Shown: positions 27,299-36,386 of the stretch, one piece after another
Layout of the letters: every line of letters begins with the position of its first letter
Position numbering within the stretch: position 1 is the stretch's first letter
Origin: Pedobacter sp. Leaf170
Lineage (GTDB): Bacteria > Bacteroidota > Bacteroidia > Sphingobacteriales > Sphingobacteriaceae
Direction of reading: 5' to 3'
Assembly (NCBI RefSeq): GCF_920984665.1
Contig: NZ_CAKLBP010000007.1
Coordinates: 124,001-188,000 of the forward strand
DNA length: 64,000 bases
Translations under genes and position numbers: made by a program
Notes under the pieces: model-generated
What the model was told of the DNA's origin: nothing
Databases searched by the model: none
The model's input: the letters and a program-made list of their open reading frames with translations, nothing else

Positions 27299-28057
27299 TT
27301 ATTTCTTTGGGCTCACAGTTGTGATGTTATTGCCATCATTTAGTTTCCAGAGTTTTGCACCACCTTTAATTCCATCGCGATTTGATACTACTTTTATGTT
27401 GTCATCAAGCTTAAAATCGATGTGTTTAGAATTACCACCACCTATATATAAAGTATCGTAATTGAAAACTGTTTTATAAATTTCAATAACTTTCTTTAGT
27501 CTTTTATTCCACCTTTCTGGTCCAATTTTTTCGAAGGTTTTATTACCGATGTAATCATCATAATCTTCTTCCTTATTAACAGGTAAGTGAGCAAGCTCTA
27601 AATGTGGTAACAATCCACCATCAAAAAGCAAGGCTGTACCAAAACCTGTTCCTACGGTAAAAACAATTTCAAAACCTTTACCCTCTACAACGCCTAAACC
27701 TTGTTGGTCTGCATCGTTAACAAGCCTTACTGGTTTATTTAATGCATCAGCAACGCGTTGAGCTAAATCAATATCTTCCCATTTGTTTTTTGCAAGGTTA
27801 GGTGCAGTTTTAACAATACCATTTTTTACATAACCAGGAAATCCAATCGAAACCCTGTTAAAGGTATCTGGAATTGGTTTTATCAAATCAACAATTCCCG
27901 AAACAATATCTTTTGGAGTAGCGCCTTCAGGGGTTTTACTTTTCATGTATTCTGATAACATGTTTCCATTTTCATCCAAAAGCACTGTTTTAATGCTTGT
28001 TCCGCCGATATCTATAGATAAAATGTTGCTATTTTCTGCTTGTTTTTTTGTAGCCAT
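27299..28057 (-). CDS. ROK family kinase, polyphosphate glucokinase-like
   Basis: A 252-residue sugar kinase. The phosphate-binding loop is DIGGTSIKT near residues 16-24, the catalytic Asp is in LVNDADQQGLG and the glycine loop is VGTGFGTALLFDGG. The protein lacks the CxCGxxGCxE zinc motif of ordinary ROK kinases, and the substrate motif is ELAHLPV, like the ExGHL segment of mycobacterial polyphosphate/ATP glucokinase (PPGK), with the same short C-terminal region. It would make glucose 6-phosphate using polyphosphate or ATP. Its place between gnd and the ppk-ppx operon, just before the pentose phosphate genes, supports this. Donor specificity is not provable from sequence. Confidence 0.78.
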   Translation of the reverse strand: MATKKQAENSNILSIDIGGTSIKTVLLDENGNMLSEYMKSKTPEGATPKDIVSGIVDLIKPIPDTFNRVSIGFPGYVKNGIVKTAPNLAKNKWEDIDLAQRVADALNKPVRLVNDADQQGLGVVEGKGFEIVFTVGTGFGTALLFDGGLLPHLELAHLPVNKEEDYDDYIGNKTFEKIGPERWNKRLKKVIEIYKTVFNYDTLYIGGGNSKHIDFKLDDNIKVVSNRDGIKGGAKLWKLNDGNNITTVSPKK

Positions 28058-28199
28058 AACTTTGCTTTTTGTTGGAATCGAAGTTCTATAAATAATTTAA
28101 AACCACAAAAATAAAATAGAGTAATAAAAGATTAGTTTTAAACTACTAAATCTATATAATTAGTAGAATATTTTTAAGTTTGCATAGTTTCACTAAAAA

Positions 28200-29435
28200 A
28201 TGAGAATTAACATGTCGCACATTAACTATCTGGCCTTTGCAATACCTGCATTTTTTCTTTTTGTTTTTATTGAATATAGAGTTGCTCAGCATAGAAGGCA
28301 AAAAACCGTTTTTAAATACGAAAGTTCGGTGGCTAATTTTAGTATTGGCATAGCAGAGCGACTTTTAAATTTATTTATCGCAGCAAGTTTTTACCAGGTT
28401 TATTTTTGGGTTTATAATAATTACGCAATTTTTAATATTTCTGATAAATGGTACATGTGGTTTATTTTATTATTGGCTACAGATTTAGTTTGGTATTGGT
28501 ATCACAGACTTGGGCATGAAATAAACTTTTTGTGGGCAGCACACATTGTACATCATCAAAGCGAAGAATTTAACCTTACCACGGCGGCAAGGATAACAAC
28601 AATCCAGGCAGTTTTTAGAAATGTGTTCTGGTGTACTCTGCCTTTAATTGGCTTTCATCCAAATATGATAATTACAATTTTGCTCGCCCATGGCGCTTAC
28701 TCATTTTTTACGCACACACAACTAATTGGTAAGCTAGGATTGCTTGAACATATTTTTATTACCCCATCGCTTCATGGAGTTCATCATGCATCAGATGAAA
28801 AATATCTTGATAAAAATTATGGCGACGTTTTTGTTTTTTGGGATAAGCTTTTTGGTACTTTCCAAACCGAAGAAGAAGCTCCTAAATATGGTTTAACGCA
28901 CCCAATTAAAAGTTATAGCTTTTTATGGCAGCACTTTCATTATTATTTAGAAATTTTAGAGGCCTGCAAACGTGCTACAAGTTTTAAAGCAAAAATTAAT
29001 GCAGTTTTTGGTAGCCCGGCATTGATGGACCAAAATATTAGACCTTACCTCGAAGAAAAATATCATCAGGCTAAGAAACAAACTAAACCAATACAATTTA
29101 AATTTTATCTGAATTTGCAGCTTGTTATTGTTGTAGGCTTATTAACGCTTGTAACACTTTTCTTTAAACAACTATCTGCCCTGGATGGCGCTGCAGTTCT
29201 TACTTTCATACTTCTTTCATTAATCAATATCGGAGCTTTGCTAGAACAAAGAAGGTGGATTTATTATTTAGAATGTTTTAGATTGATTTTGACTACAGCC
29301 TATATTTTTTACAGCTTTAATATTATTGAATATTTAGCCCTTCCAGTTTTGCTTTTCATTGTTTTAGAACGGGTTTTTTCGCTTAGCGATAAATACTATA
29401 AATATGTTTTAGATTATCAAAAAACTTCAAAATAG
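28200..29435 (+). CDS. Sterol desaturase/fatty acid hydroxylase family membrane protein
   Basis: A 411-residue integral membrane protein of the di-iron fatty acid hydroxylase superfamily. The three histidine clusters are HRLGH, HIVHH and HGVHH in the first 200 residues, interleaved with hydrophobic segments; the C-terminal third has further membrane segments, as in the alkylglycerol monooxygenase-like group. Such enzymes hydroxylate or cleave lipids with O2. The substrate is unknown; ether lipids or carotenoids are possible. ATG codons at 28200 and 28212 are both usable starts. It is transcribed alone, divergent from the ROK kinase. Confidence 0.9.
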   Translation: MRINMSHINYLAFAIPAFFLFVFIEYRVAQHRRQKTVFKYESSVANFSIGIAERLLNLFIAASFYQVYFWVYNNYAIFNISDKWYMWFILLLATDLVWYWYHRLGHEINFLWAAHIVHHQSEEFNLTTAARITTIQAVFRNVFWCTLPLIGFHPNMIITILLAHGAYSFFTHTQLIGKLGLLEHIFITPSLHGVHHASDEKYLDKNYGDVFVFWDKLFGTFQTEEEAPKYGLTHPIKSYSFLWQHFHYYLEILEACKRATSFKAKINAVFGSPALMDQNIRPYLEEKYHQAKKQTKPIQFKFYLNLQLVIVVGLLTLVTLFFKQLSALDGAAVLTFILLSLINIGALLEQRRWIYYLECFRLILTTAYIFYSFNIIEYLALPVLLFIVLERVFSLSDKYYKYVLDYQKTSK

Positions 29436-29921
29436 TATTTCTTTATCTTTCGATTTTTCTAACCTATAGTATTGTTACAATTGCTATGCTTTCGTAAAAG
29501 CGCTCAAATAAACTTGGTTCTGTTTACCTGGTTTATGATTAGTAACAAAATTATTACGGCATTTAATTTTAGAGATACTTTAATCATTTAGCCTCCAAAT
29601 GGCTGTTTTTATTCGTTTTTGACCGTTCTGCTCATGTTAACAAATCATTAACTGGCTTATAAAAATCTTCATAATGATTTTATACACTTAACATGAGTTT
29701 AAATTATTTTTAGTTTCGATTTGTTTTCATAATTTTATTAACGAAACATTAAGAAATAAAAAACTAACAAATCGCAATTAAAAAGGGCAAGGTTGCAGAT
29801 TTTAACAGTTAGTTAATATTATGTTAATGTAGGTGGGCTTATTTTGCCGGTAATCCGGCTCGAAAAAAATCAAAAATTAATATTCCTATAATCAGCATTA
29901 CTAACCGGATTTAAACAATTT
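29436..29921. other. Gene-free 486-base spacer upstream of the SusC gene
   Basis: No ORF, RNA gene or clear promoter is seen. It is AT-rich and contains several TTAAC units, including a pair 11 bases apart at 29637 and 29648. It probably holds the control region of the SusCD locus. A short run with two CCGG units precedes the start. Confidence 0.5.
29637..29652 (+). promoter_or_regulatory. Candidate PhoB-box-like direct repeat
   Basis: TTAACA at 29637 and TTAAC at 29648 are spaced by exactly 11 bases, the periodicity of Pho boxes. Further TTAACA units follow at 29688. The Pho identity is a guess based on spacing and on the phosphodiesterase genes downstream; the site is 270 bases before the SusC start. 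Confidence 0.22.
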
Positions 29922-32900
29922 ATGAACAAAAACTCTACCCAACAGAAATCAGGATTTCTTTGCAGCTTCTTTGCAAGAAAAAGTGGTCCGGAAGATTTCA
30001 AGAAAAACCGACAGTTTATCCCATCTCATTTATGGATAAAAACCCTGCTTTTACTCCTTTTAGCTTTTCCTCTTTACAGTCAGGATTTATTTGCTCAGCA
30101 AAACAATCAGAATGTTACTGTAAAAGGTAAGGTGCTGGATGAAGACGACAATCAACCTGTAATTGGTATTACAATAAGTGATAATAACAGAAGAGTGCTT
30201 GGAACAACTAATAACGATGGTAATTTTTCAATCACCATACAAAAAGGTACTACTATTTTATTTAACATGCTTGGCTATACTGTAGTTAGCCGAACCTTTA
30301 ATGCGAATGAAAATAATGCGGTAATCAGGCTAAAATCATCTTCAAGTCAGTTAAATGATGTGGTGGTAACCGCTTTGGGTATTAAGCGTGAAGAAAAAGC
30401 ACTTGGTTATTCAGTAACAAAAGTTGACAGCAGTGCTTTTACAAATGCTGTAGCCAGCAACTGGACAGATGCTTTATCTGGTAAAGTAGCAGGTTTAAAC
30501 CTGGTTAGAAATAGCGGTCCGGCTGCATCAAATAAAATTATTTTACGTGGAGAGAATAACCTGACGGGGGATAATGAAGCGCTAATTGTGATTGATGGTG
30601 TTGTTGCAAGTAGCTCGGCCAGAAGAACTGCAGCCTCATCTGGCGGTGTTTACGGAACTTCAGGTGATATCATGCCACCGGATTTTGGTTCTGCTTTAAA
30701 CGATTTAAACCCAGATGATATTGAAAATGTAACTGTTTTAAAAGGTCCTGGAGCATCGGCATTGTATGGCCAGCGAGGGGCGAACGGTGCAATTATCATC
30801 ACAACAAAATCTGGTAGTAAAAACAGTAAAAAACTTAACATCACTTTTACTTCAAACAGTACATGGGAGCAGGTAAGCCGCGGACCTGATGTTCAAAATC
30901 AATTTGGGCAAGGGCAATTTGGCGTTTCATATTTTTCTTATGGTAACACAGAAGATGGTGGAAGCACAAACGGAACCAGTGCAAGTTGGGGTGCACCATT
31001 TGCAAATGGAGGCATGTTTTATCAATATGACCCTGCTACTAAAACCAGAGGTTTAACCAGAACGCCTTGGGTAGCGTACGAAAATCCGGTTGATGCTTTC
31101 TTTAAAACCGGTTTTGAATCCTCAAATTCTGTTAGTTTAGATGGAACGTATAAAAAAGTTGGAATGCGTTTTTCGGCAAGTCATGGAGATAACTCCTGGA
31201 TTGTTCCGAACACAGGTTTAGAGCGTACGTCAGCTTCTTTTTCAGCAAATGCTGATGTAACCAAAAAATTAAGCTTAAATTTTAAAATTGCTTATAACAA
31301 CAGGCATAGCGATAATTTACCGGCAACAGGATATGGAAACCAATCGCTAATGTATTGGTTTATGTTTGCGCAACCGAATGTAAACACAGATTGGTATCGC
31401 GATTATTGGGCGGTTGATAAAGTTGGAACTCAGTTTGTAAACATTACAACTACAAACCCTGAAAGTCCTTACGCAATTTCAGAACAATACTTAAACAAGC
31501 AGCGTAGAAATGGTGCATTGAGTAGTTTACAAGCCAATTATAAATTTACCGATGAATTAAGTTTATTGGTTCGGGGTTCGATAGATTATAATCATGATAT
31601 CCGAGAAACGCAACGTCCGTTTGATGCTGCAGGAAACAAATTTGCTCAAGGTTCTTATCGTATTCAGGATATTAACTCGTATGAAGTTAATGCCGATTTC
31701 TTACTAAGATACGATAAAAAAATAACCGAGAATTTAAGGATGAATGCCAATATTGGTGGTAGCCAAATGCGTAACGAGTATAAAAAATCAGAATTACGTG
31801 CTGATGGATTAGTTACGCCAGGCGATTACAGTTTAACGAATAATGCTAGTCCATTAGTTTCTGTACCTGATACGGCACGTTATCGAATTAACAGTTTTTA
31901 TGCGGCCATATCATTCAGTTATAAAAATTACTTGTATTTAGATTTAACTGGCCGTCAGGATTGGAGCAGTACACTAGCTACGCCATTCAGAACAGATAAT
32001 GTTGGTTTCTTTTATCCATCGGCAAGTGTATCATTTGTGCCTTCTGATTTATGGAAAATGCCAAGTCAAATCAGTTTCTTTAAGCTAAGGGCTTCAGTTT
32101 CTCAGGTTGGTAGCGGTGGAACAACACCTTACCGTACAGCCTATAACTATAATCTTGCATCAAATGGCATTTATCCGGATAGCGCCATGTCTAACCCAAC
32201 GATATTGCCAAATCCGAATTTAAAGCCATTAAAAACCACCACGATTGAAGTTGGTACTGAATTGCGTTTATTTAAAAATCGCTTAAATTTCGATTTTGCA
32301 GCTTACCTTGGTAATACCAAAAATCAAATATTAAGCCGTATAGTTGATAGAGCAACAGGTTACAATGTTGCCGTGTTTAATGTTGGTAAGGTAGAGAATA
32401 AAGGTATCGAGCTTGCCGTGAACGGAACGCCATTAAAGGCGGGCAAGTTTAAATGGGACCTTACCGGAACATTTACTGCTAATAGAAATAAAATTGTTGA
32501 ATTAGCAGATAGCTCGGTTGTATTAAGAACCGGTGCTTTAGGTGGCGGGCAAATTGTTGCCAATGTTGGGGGCAGTATGGGCGATTTATTTGGTAATGGT
32601 TATCTACGTTCTCCAGATGGCCAGATTGTTTACGATGCCGTGACCGGAAACGCAAAAACCAGCACAGGATTAGTTTATTTAGGTAATACAATGCCGAAAT
32701 TCAGATTCAGTTTTGGTTCAACTCTTACTTATGGCAGTTTCAGTGTTAACGGTTTGTTCGATGCTCAATTAGGTGCTGTAGCACATTCATTAACTTTTTC
32801 GAGAATGGCATCTTTGGGTAAATTAAACTTAACATTACCTGGTAGATATAATGGTGTAGTGGGTGACGGAGTAATCCAAAATACAAACGGAACCTATCGT

Positions 32901-33230
32901 CCTAATGATGTTGTTGCTACAAACTTAGAAAGTTTTTACACATCACTTTACGGTTCAGACCAGGCAGAGGGTAGTGTTTTCAGAACCGATTATTTAAAAT
33001 TCAGAGAAGCAAATATCACTTATGCTTTCAATCCTAATTTCTTAAAAAGAATTGGTTTCACAAAAATGACCATTGGTGCTTACGGTCGTAATCTTTTCAT
33101 CTGGTCACCATGGCCGGCTTTCGATCCTGAGTTTGGAACACTATCCGGAACTGATATCGTTCAAGGCTTTGAAACGGGTCAGTTACCATCTACCAGAACT
33201 TATGGTGTGCGTTTAGTTGTGGGCTTATAA
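29922..33230 (+). CDS. SusC/RagA family TonB-linked outer membrane protein
   Basis: A 1102-residue TonB-dependent importer. After an N-terminal extension and hydrophobic signal (about 41-60) there is a carboxypeptidase-regulatory-like beta-sandwich domain (about 66-150, VKGKVLDEDDNQPVIG), the conserved LNDVVVTALGIKREEKALGY link, a plug domain (about 150-265, with GPGASALYGQRGANGAIIITTK) and a 22-strand barrel to the C terminus. SusC proteins pair with a SusD lipoprotein lid for active uptake of oligomers. No sigma/anti-sigma pair is adjacent, and the downstream enzymes are phosphoesterases rather than glycoside hydrolases, which points to a phosphorylated ligand. Confidence 0.95.
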   Translation: MNKNSTQQKSGFLCSFFARKSGPEDFKKNRQFIPSHLWIKTLLLLLLAFPLYSQDLFAQQNNQNVTVKGKVLDEDDNQPVIGITISDNNRRVLGTTNNDGNFSITIQKGTTILFNMLGYTVVSRTFNANENNAVIRLKSSSSQLNDVVVTALGIKREEKALGYSVTKVDSSAFTNAVASNWTDALSGKVAGLNLVRNSGPAASNKIILRGENNLTGDNEALIVIDGVVASSSARRTAASSGGVYGTSGDIMPPDFGSALNDLNPDDIENVTVLKGPGASALYGQRGANGAIIITTKSGSKNSKKLNITFTSNSTWEQVSRGPDVQNQFGQGQFGVSYFSYGNTEDGGSTNGTSASWGAPFANGGMFYQYDPATKTRGLTRTPWVAYENPVDAFFKTGFESSNSVSLDGTYKKVGMRFSASHGDNSWIVPNTGLERTSASFSANADVTKKLSLNFKIAYNNRHSDNLPATGYGNQSLMYWFMFAQPNVNTDWYRDYWAVDKVGTQFVNITTTNPESPYAISEQYLNKQRRNGALSSLQANYKFTDELSLLVRGSIDYNHDIRETQRPFDAAGNKFAQGSYRIQDINSYEVNADFLLRYDKKITENLRMNANIGGSQMRNEYKKSELRADGLVTPGDYSLTNNASPLVSVPDTARYRINSFYAAISFSYKNYLYLDLTGRQDWSSTLATPFRTDNVGFFYPSASVSFVPSDLWKMPSQISFFKLRASVSQVGSGGTTPYRTAYNYNLASNGIYPDSAMSNPTILPNPNLKPLKTTTIEVGTELRLFKNRLNFDFAAYLGNTKNQILSRIVDRATGYNVAVFNVGKVENKGIELAVNGTPLKAGKFKWDLTGTFTANRNKIVELADSSVVLRTGALGGGQIVANVGGSMGDLFGNGYLRSPDGQIVYDAVTGNAKTSTGLVYLGNTMPKFRFSFGSTLTYGSFSVNGLFDAQLGAVAHSLTFSRMASLGKLNLTLPGRYNGVVGDGVIQNTNGTYRPNDVVATNLESFYTSLYGSDQAEGSVFRTDYLKFREANITYAFNPNFLKRIGFTKMTIGAYGRNLFIWSPWPAFDPEFGTLSGTDIVQGFETGQLPSTRTYGVRLVVGL

Positions 33231-33240
33231 TTGAAATAAA

Positions 33241-34809
33241 ATGAAAACTATAAATAAAATAACCAATTATATATTGCTGGGCGTAATTAGTTTATCTATA
33301 AGCTCATGCAAAAAAGATTTTAACGAAGTTAATACCGACCCGATTGGAAAATCATCGGTAAAAGCAAGTCAGCTTTTAGCGCCATCATTGGTCAATATAT
33401 TATCTGCAAATATGGTTCGTAACCGTAATTTTAATAATGAGTTGATGCAGGTAACTGTTGATTTGAACGATGCAGAAGGACGTGTTTTTAGGTATGATGT
33501 TAGGCGCACCTGGGCAGATTATACCTGGAATAACTGGTATCCCGAATTAACTAATTTAAGAGATATCTACACAATTTCCAATAAGCCTGAATCGTTAAAT
33601 GCATCTTACAAAGGTATATCATTAATTGTACAGGCCTGGGTTTTTCAATTATTGACTGATGTTTACGGCGATGTTCCTTATTCGCAGGCAAATCAAGGTA
33701 AAGAAGGGAATTACGAACCAGTATTCGACAAGCAAAAGGATATCTATCTTGATTTATTTAATAAACTTGAAGAAGCAAATAAATTGTTATCCGAAGGGAA
33801 ATCTATCGTTACAAGTAGCGACCCGGTTTACCAGGGCGACATTAGTAAATGGCGTAGATTTGGTAACTCTTTATACTTACGTTTATTGCTACGTATATCC
33901 GGCAAAGCCGAAGTAAGTGCCCAGGTAATTTCTAAAATAAAAGAAATAGCAGAGACCAATAAGGCGGGTTATCCTATTATGGAAAACAATACACACACAG
34001 CTAAAATATTATGGAACGGAACCAATAGCAGCACAGCAGTTTATTCTTCTCCATTTATGATTAATGTAAGAGCGGTTGATTTTAGAACACCAGCAATTAC
34101 AGATTTCTTTATTGGAAATTTAGCCATTTGGAATGATCCTCGTGTAAGCGGAACCTATGGTGTAAATGGCGTAAGCCGATTCGGTATAGCACCTGGTCCA
34201 GCCGGCTTAATTGGTGTTCCGAGTGGTTATGATGCGGGTACATCTGTGTTAAAACAATCGTACTTCTATTCAGATTCTCAAAATGCAGGCGTTACTTTAC
34301 AAACCGCTGCTAATACGGGTATAATTATGAACTGTGCAGAGGTTGATTTTATTTTAGCCGAAGCTGCAGCAAAAGGCTGGATTACCGGAACAGGCGAGAG
34401 TTACTACATGAAAGGGATAGCAGATGCAATTAATTACTGGGTTCCAACTTTGTTTACTTCGGCTTCAGACCCTGCTTTAGCAAGCTATGTAGTTGCGGCA
34501 GACATTCAGTGGAACAACAGTTTACCTCTAAATAATACTGCAAATAATTCGCCAAGCAAGTTGCAATCCATTCATCTTCAAAAATACTATGCTTTATTCT
34601 TAGTCGATTTCCAACAATGGATTGAGTATCGCCGTACTGGCCATCCATTTATTCCTAAAGGAACAGGATTGGCAAACGGAGGTAGAATGCCTGCGAGATT
34701 AAATTATCCATTAGTTACACAATCAACAAACCCAACCAGTTATAAAAATGCTGTCGCATCTCAAGGTGCTGATGATATTAACACACTAGTTTGGTGGCAA
34801 AAACCTTAA
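33241..34809 (+). CDS. SusD/RagB family nutrient-binding outer membrane lipoprotein
   Basis: A 522-residue lipoprotein starting 11 bases after the SusC gene. The lipobox SISSC gives Cys23 as the lipidated residue. The following DFNEVNTDP segment and the TPR-like helices (GISLIVQAWVFQLLTDVYGDVPYSQA) belong to the SusD-like branch often called SusD_2, in which the N terminus carries an NxDP motif. It forms the lid that binds ligand above the SusC barrel. The ligand is not readable, but operon partners suggest a phosphodiester. Its stop is 17 bases before the next gene. Confidence 0.93.
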   Translation: MKTINKITNYILLGVISLSISSCKKDFNEVNTDPIGKSSVKASQLLAPSLVNILSANMVRNRNFNNELMQVTVDLNDAEGRVFRYDVRRTWADYTWNNWYPELTNLRDIYTISNKPESLNASYKGISLIVQAWVFQLLTDVYGDVPYSQANQGKEGNYEPVFDKQKDIYLDLFNKLEEANKLLSEGKSIVTSSDPVYQGDISKWRRFGNSLYLRLLLRISGKAEVSAQVISKIKEIAETNKAGYPIMENNTHTAKILWNGTNSSTAVYSSPFMINVRAVDFRTPAITDFFIGNLAIWNDPRVSGTYGVNGVSRFGIAPGPAGLIGVPSGYDAGTSVLKQSYFYSDSQNAGVTLQTAANTGIIMNCAEVDFILAEAAAKGWITGTGESYYMKGIADAINYWVPTLFTSASDPALASYVVAADIQWNNSLPLNNTANNSPSKLQSIHLQKYYALFLVDFQQWIEYRRTGHPFIPKGTGLANGGRMPARLNYPLVTQSTNPTSYKNAVASQGADDINTLVWWQKP

Positions 34810-34826
34810 TCATATCTAAAAACAGT

Positions 34827-36332
34827 ATGAAGAAGATAATATTATTTTATGGTGCGTTAGCAGTAATCTGCGGTACCTGGATGGGATGTAAACGCGATAC
34901 CGATTATGTCAAGGTATCCGTTAGTCCGTATATCTCAAATTTCGATTTGCGTAAACTTTTTAAAGGTTCAGATTTACAACTTAATGAAGATAATCTTGGC
35001 GGCGCTAATTTTATAAAAGGCATTGTTGTTTCAAATCAATCGGGCGGTAATATTCCTGCCGGATTATTACTTGTGCAAAATAGCAGGATAGCCGGTAACG
35101 GAATAGATTCGTTAAGAGGAATCGCTTTTAATGTAGGTGCGGAGGCTAGTAAATATGTCCCGGGAGATTCTGTTCATGTGAGCGTAACAGGCACAACACT
35201 TAAAAGAGTAAATGGTAATCTGCAAATTGAAGGCGTTACTGCAACAGGTATAGAAAAAAAAGCCAGTGGCCGGAATATTATAGTAAGAGCCGTTAATACC
35301 GGAATGTTAGCTACCCGACCAACGTTTTATGAAAGTACATTAATCACCATCAGTAAAGGAAAAATGAATCCTGAACCTGCACAAGGTGATGTATTTAGCG
35401 GCAATAAAACCATAGGTGATGGTTTTGGAACGGCTATAGTTCATACTGAAGCCAGTGCAACATATGCTAAACAAGAAGCTATCCCTTTTGCAGATTATAC
35501 AGGTATTGCCTTTTCGAGCTCAACTGGTATGCAACTGTGGCCAAGAACTACTGATGATATCTTCGCATTGCCAGAAATCAAGCCATCAGCTTTAATTATA
35601 ACAGGTTATTTAACCGACCCAACTGGTAGTGATGCAAATTATGAATACATCCAGTTTAAGGCAACAAGAGATATCAATTTTGCTACGACGCCATTCTCGA
35701 TAGTAGTGTGTAATAATGCAGGTATTTTAGCAGCGCCGGCAACCGGTTGGGCATTAGGTGGCATCAGAACTTATAAAATTAACATCAATTCTGGTACGGT
35801 TAGAAAAGGTCAATTCTGCTATGTTGGTGGTAATAAAGTGATTTGGGGTGCTGGTTCAACTGATATAAGTGCTGCAGCATGGATTGCAAGTAAGCAGTAC
35901 TCAACTGTAGATGGCGATGGTTTTGGAACCGCAACCACAAATTTACTTGCAAATAGCGGAAACGTTGCAGGTATAGCCGTTTTCGACGGGCTTACAGTAA
36001 CTGGCACTTCTGTCCCTTTAGATGTTATTATGTATGGTGGTAATGGAGCAGTTTATGCTGCCGGACCGCCCGAAGTTGGCTACAGAATTACAAACACTGA
36101 TAAATACAGTACCATTCAAAACAAAAAGGTGGTGGCATTTTACGGTGGAGGTACAAATACCAATAAATTTGGATTCCCAGGTACAAGTAACTTTACAATG
36201 TTAGGCGGGGTTTACAATGCTGCAACAGGTATTTGGAGTACTGGTAGAACTGCCACAAACATTACATTAACCCCAACATCGCCTTTATCAACTATAGAGC
36301 AAGCTGCTGGATTTACCACGATAACAAATTAA
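34827..36332 (+). CDS. DUF5689 domain lipoprotein
   Basis: A 501-residue lipoprotein starting at the ATG at 34827 (MKKIILFYG), with the lipobox CGTWMGC placing the lipidated Cys at residue 21. A frame-open GTG at 34791 would overlap the SusD gene and is rejected. Residues about 25-240 resemble DUF5689 (ISNFDLRKLFKG, then FIKGIVVSNQSGGNIP), an OB-like domain found in lipoproteins encoded with SusCD pairs and thought to be surface ligand-binding proteins. The rest is a beta-rich region without a recognised catalytic motif. It probably acts as the surface-exposed accessory binder of the locus. Confidence 0.8.
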   Translation: MKKIILFYGALAVICGTWMGCKRDTDYVKVSVSPYISNFDLRKLFKGSDLQLNEDNLGGANFIKGIVVSNQSGGNIPAGLLLVQNSRIAGNGIDSLRGIAFNVGAEASKYVPGDSVHVSVTGTTLKRVNGNLQIEGVTATGIEKKASGRNIIVRAVNTGMLATRPTFYESTLITISKGKMNPEPAQGDVFSGNKTIGDGFGTAIVHTEASATYAKQEAIPFADYTGIAFSSSTGMQLWPRTTDDIFALPEIKPSALIITGYLTDPTGSDANYEYIQFKATRDINFATTPFSIVVCNNAGILAAPATGWALGGIRTYKININSGTVRKGQFCYVGGNKVIWGAGSTDISAAAWIASKQYSTVDGDGFGTATTNLLANSGNVAGIAVFDGLTVTGTSVPLDVIMYGGNGAVYAAGPPEVGYRITNTDKYSTIQNKKVVAFYGGGTNTNKFGFPGTSNFTMLGGVYNAATGIWSTGRTATNITLTPTSPLSTIEQAAGFTTITN

Positions 36333-36340
36333 TAAAATAA

Positions 36341-36371
36341 AGGCAAGCCATCTAAATCAGGTGGCTTGTCT
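36341..36371 (+). terminator. Hairpin between the DUF5689 and phosphoesterase genes
   Basis: A 13-base stem with two G-U pairs (36341-36353 with 36359-36371) and a five-base loop. No T tract follows, so it is more likely an mRNA-stabilising or attenuating structure than a full terminator, separating susCD-DUF5689 from the enzyme genes. Confidence 0.45.
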
Positions 36372-36386
36372 ATTATAAACATCCTA

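Noticed and set aside
29436..29921. Sigma/anti-sigma pair for the SusC locus
   Set aside because: None is present upstream of SusC; the region has no ORF, so a FecI/FecR-type control is not local.
34791..34826. Upstream GTG start for the DUF5689 gene
   Set aside because: It overlaps the SusD gene and would precede the lipoprotein signal; the ATG at 34827 gives a clean lipobox.
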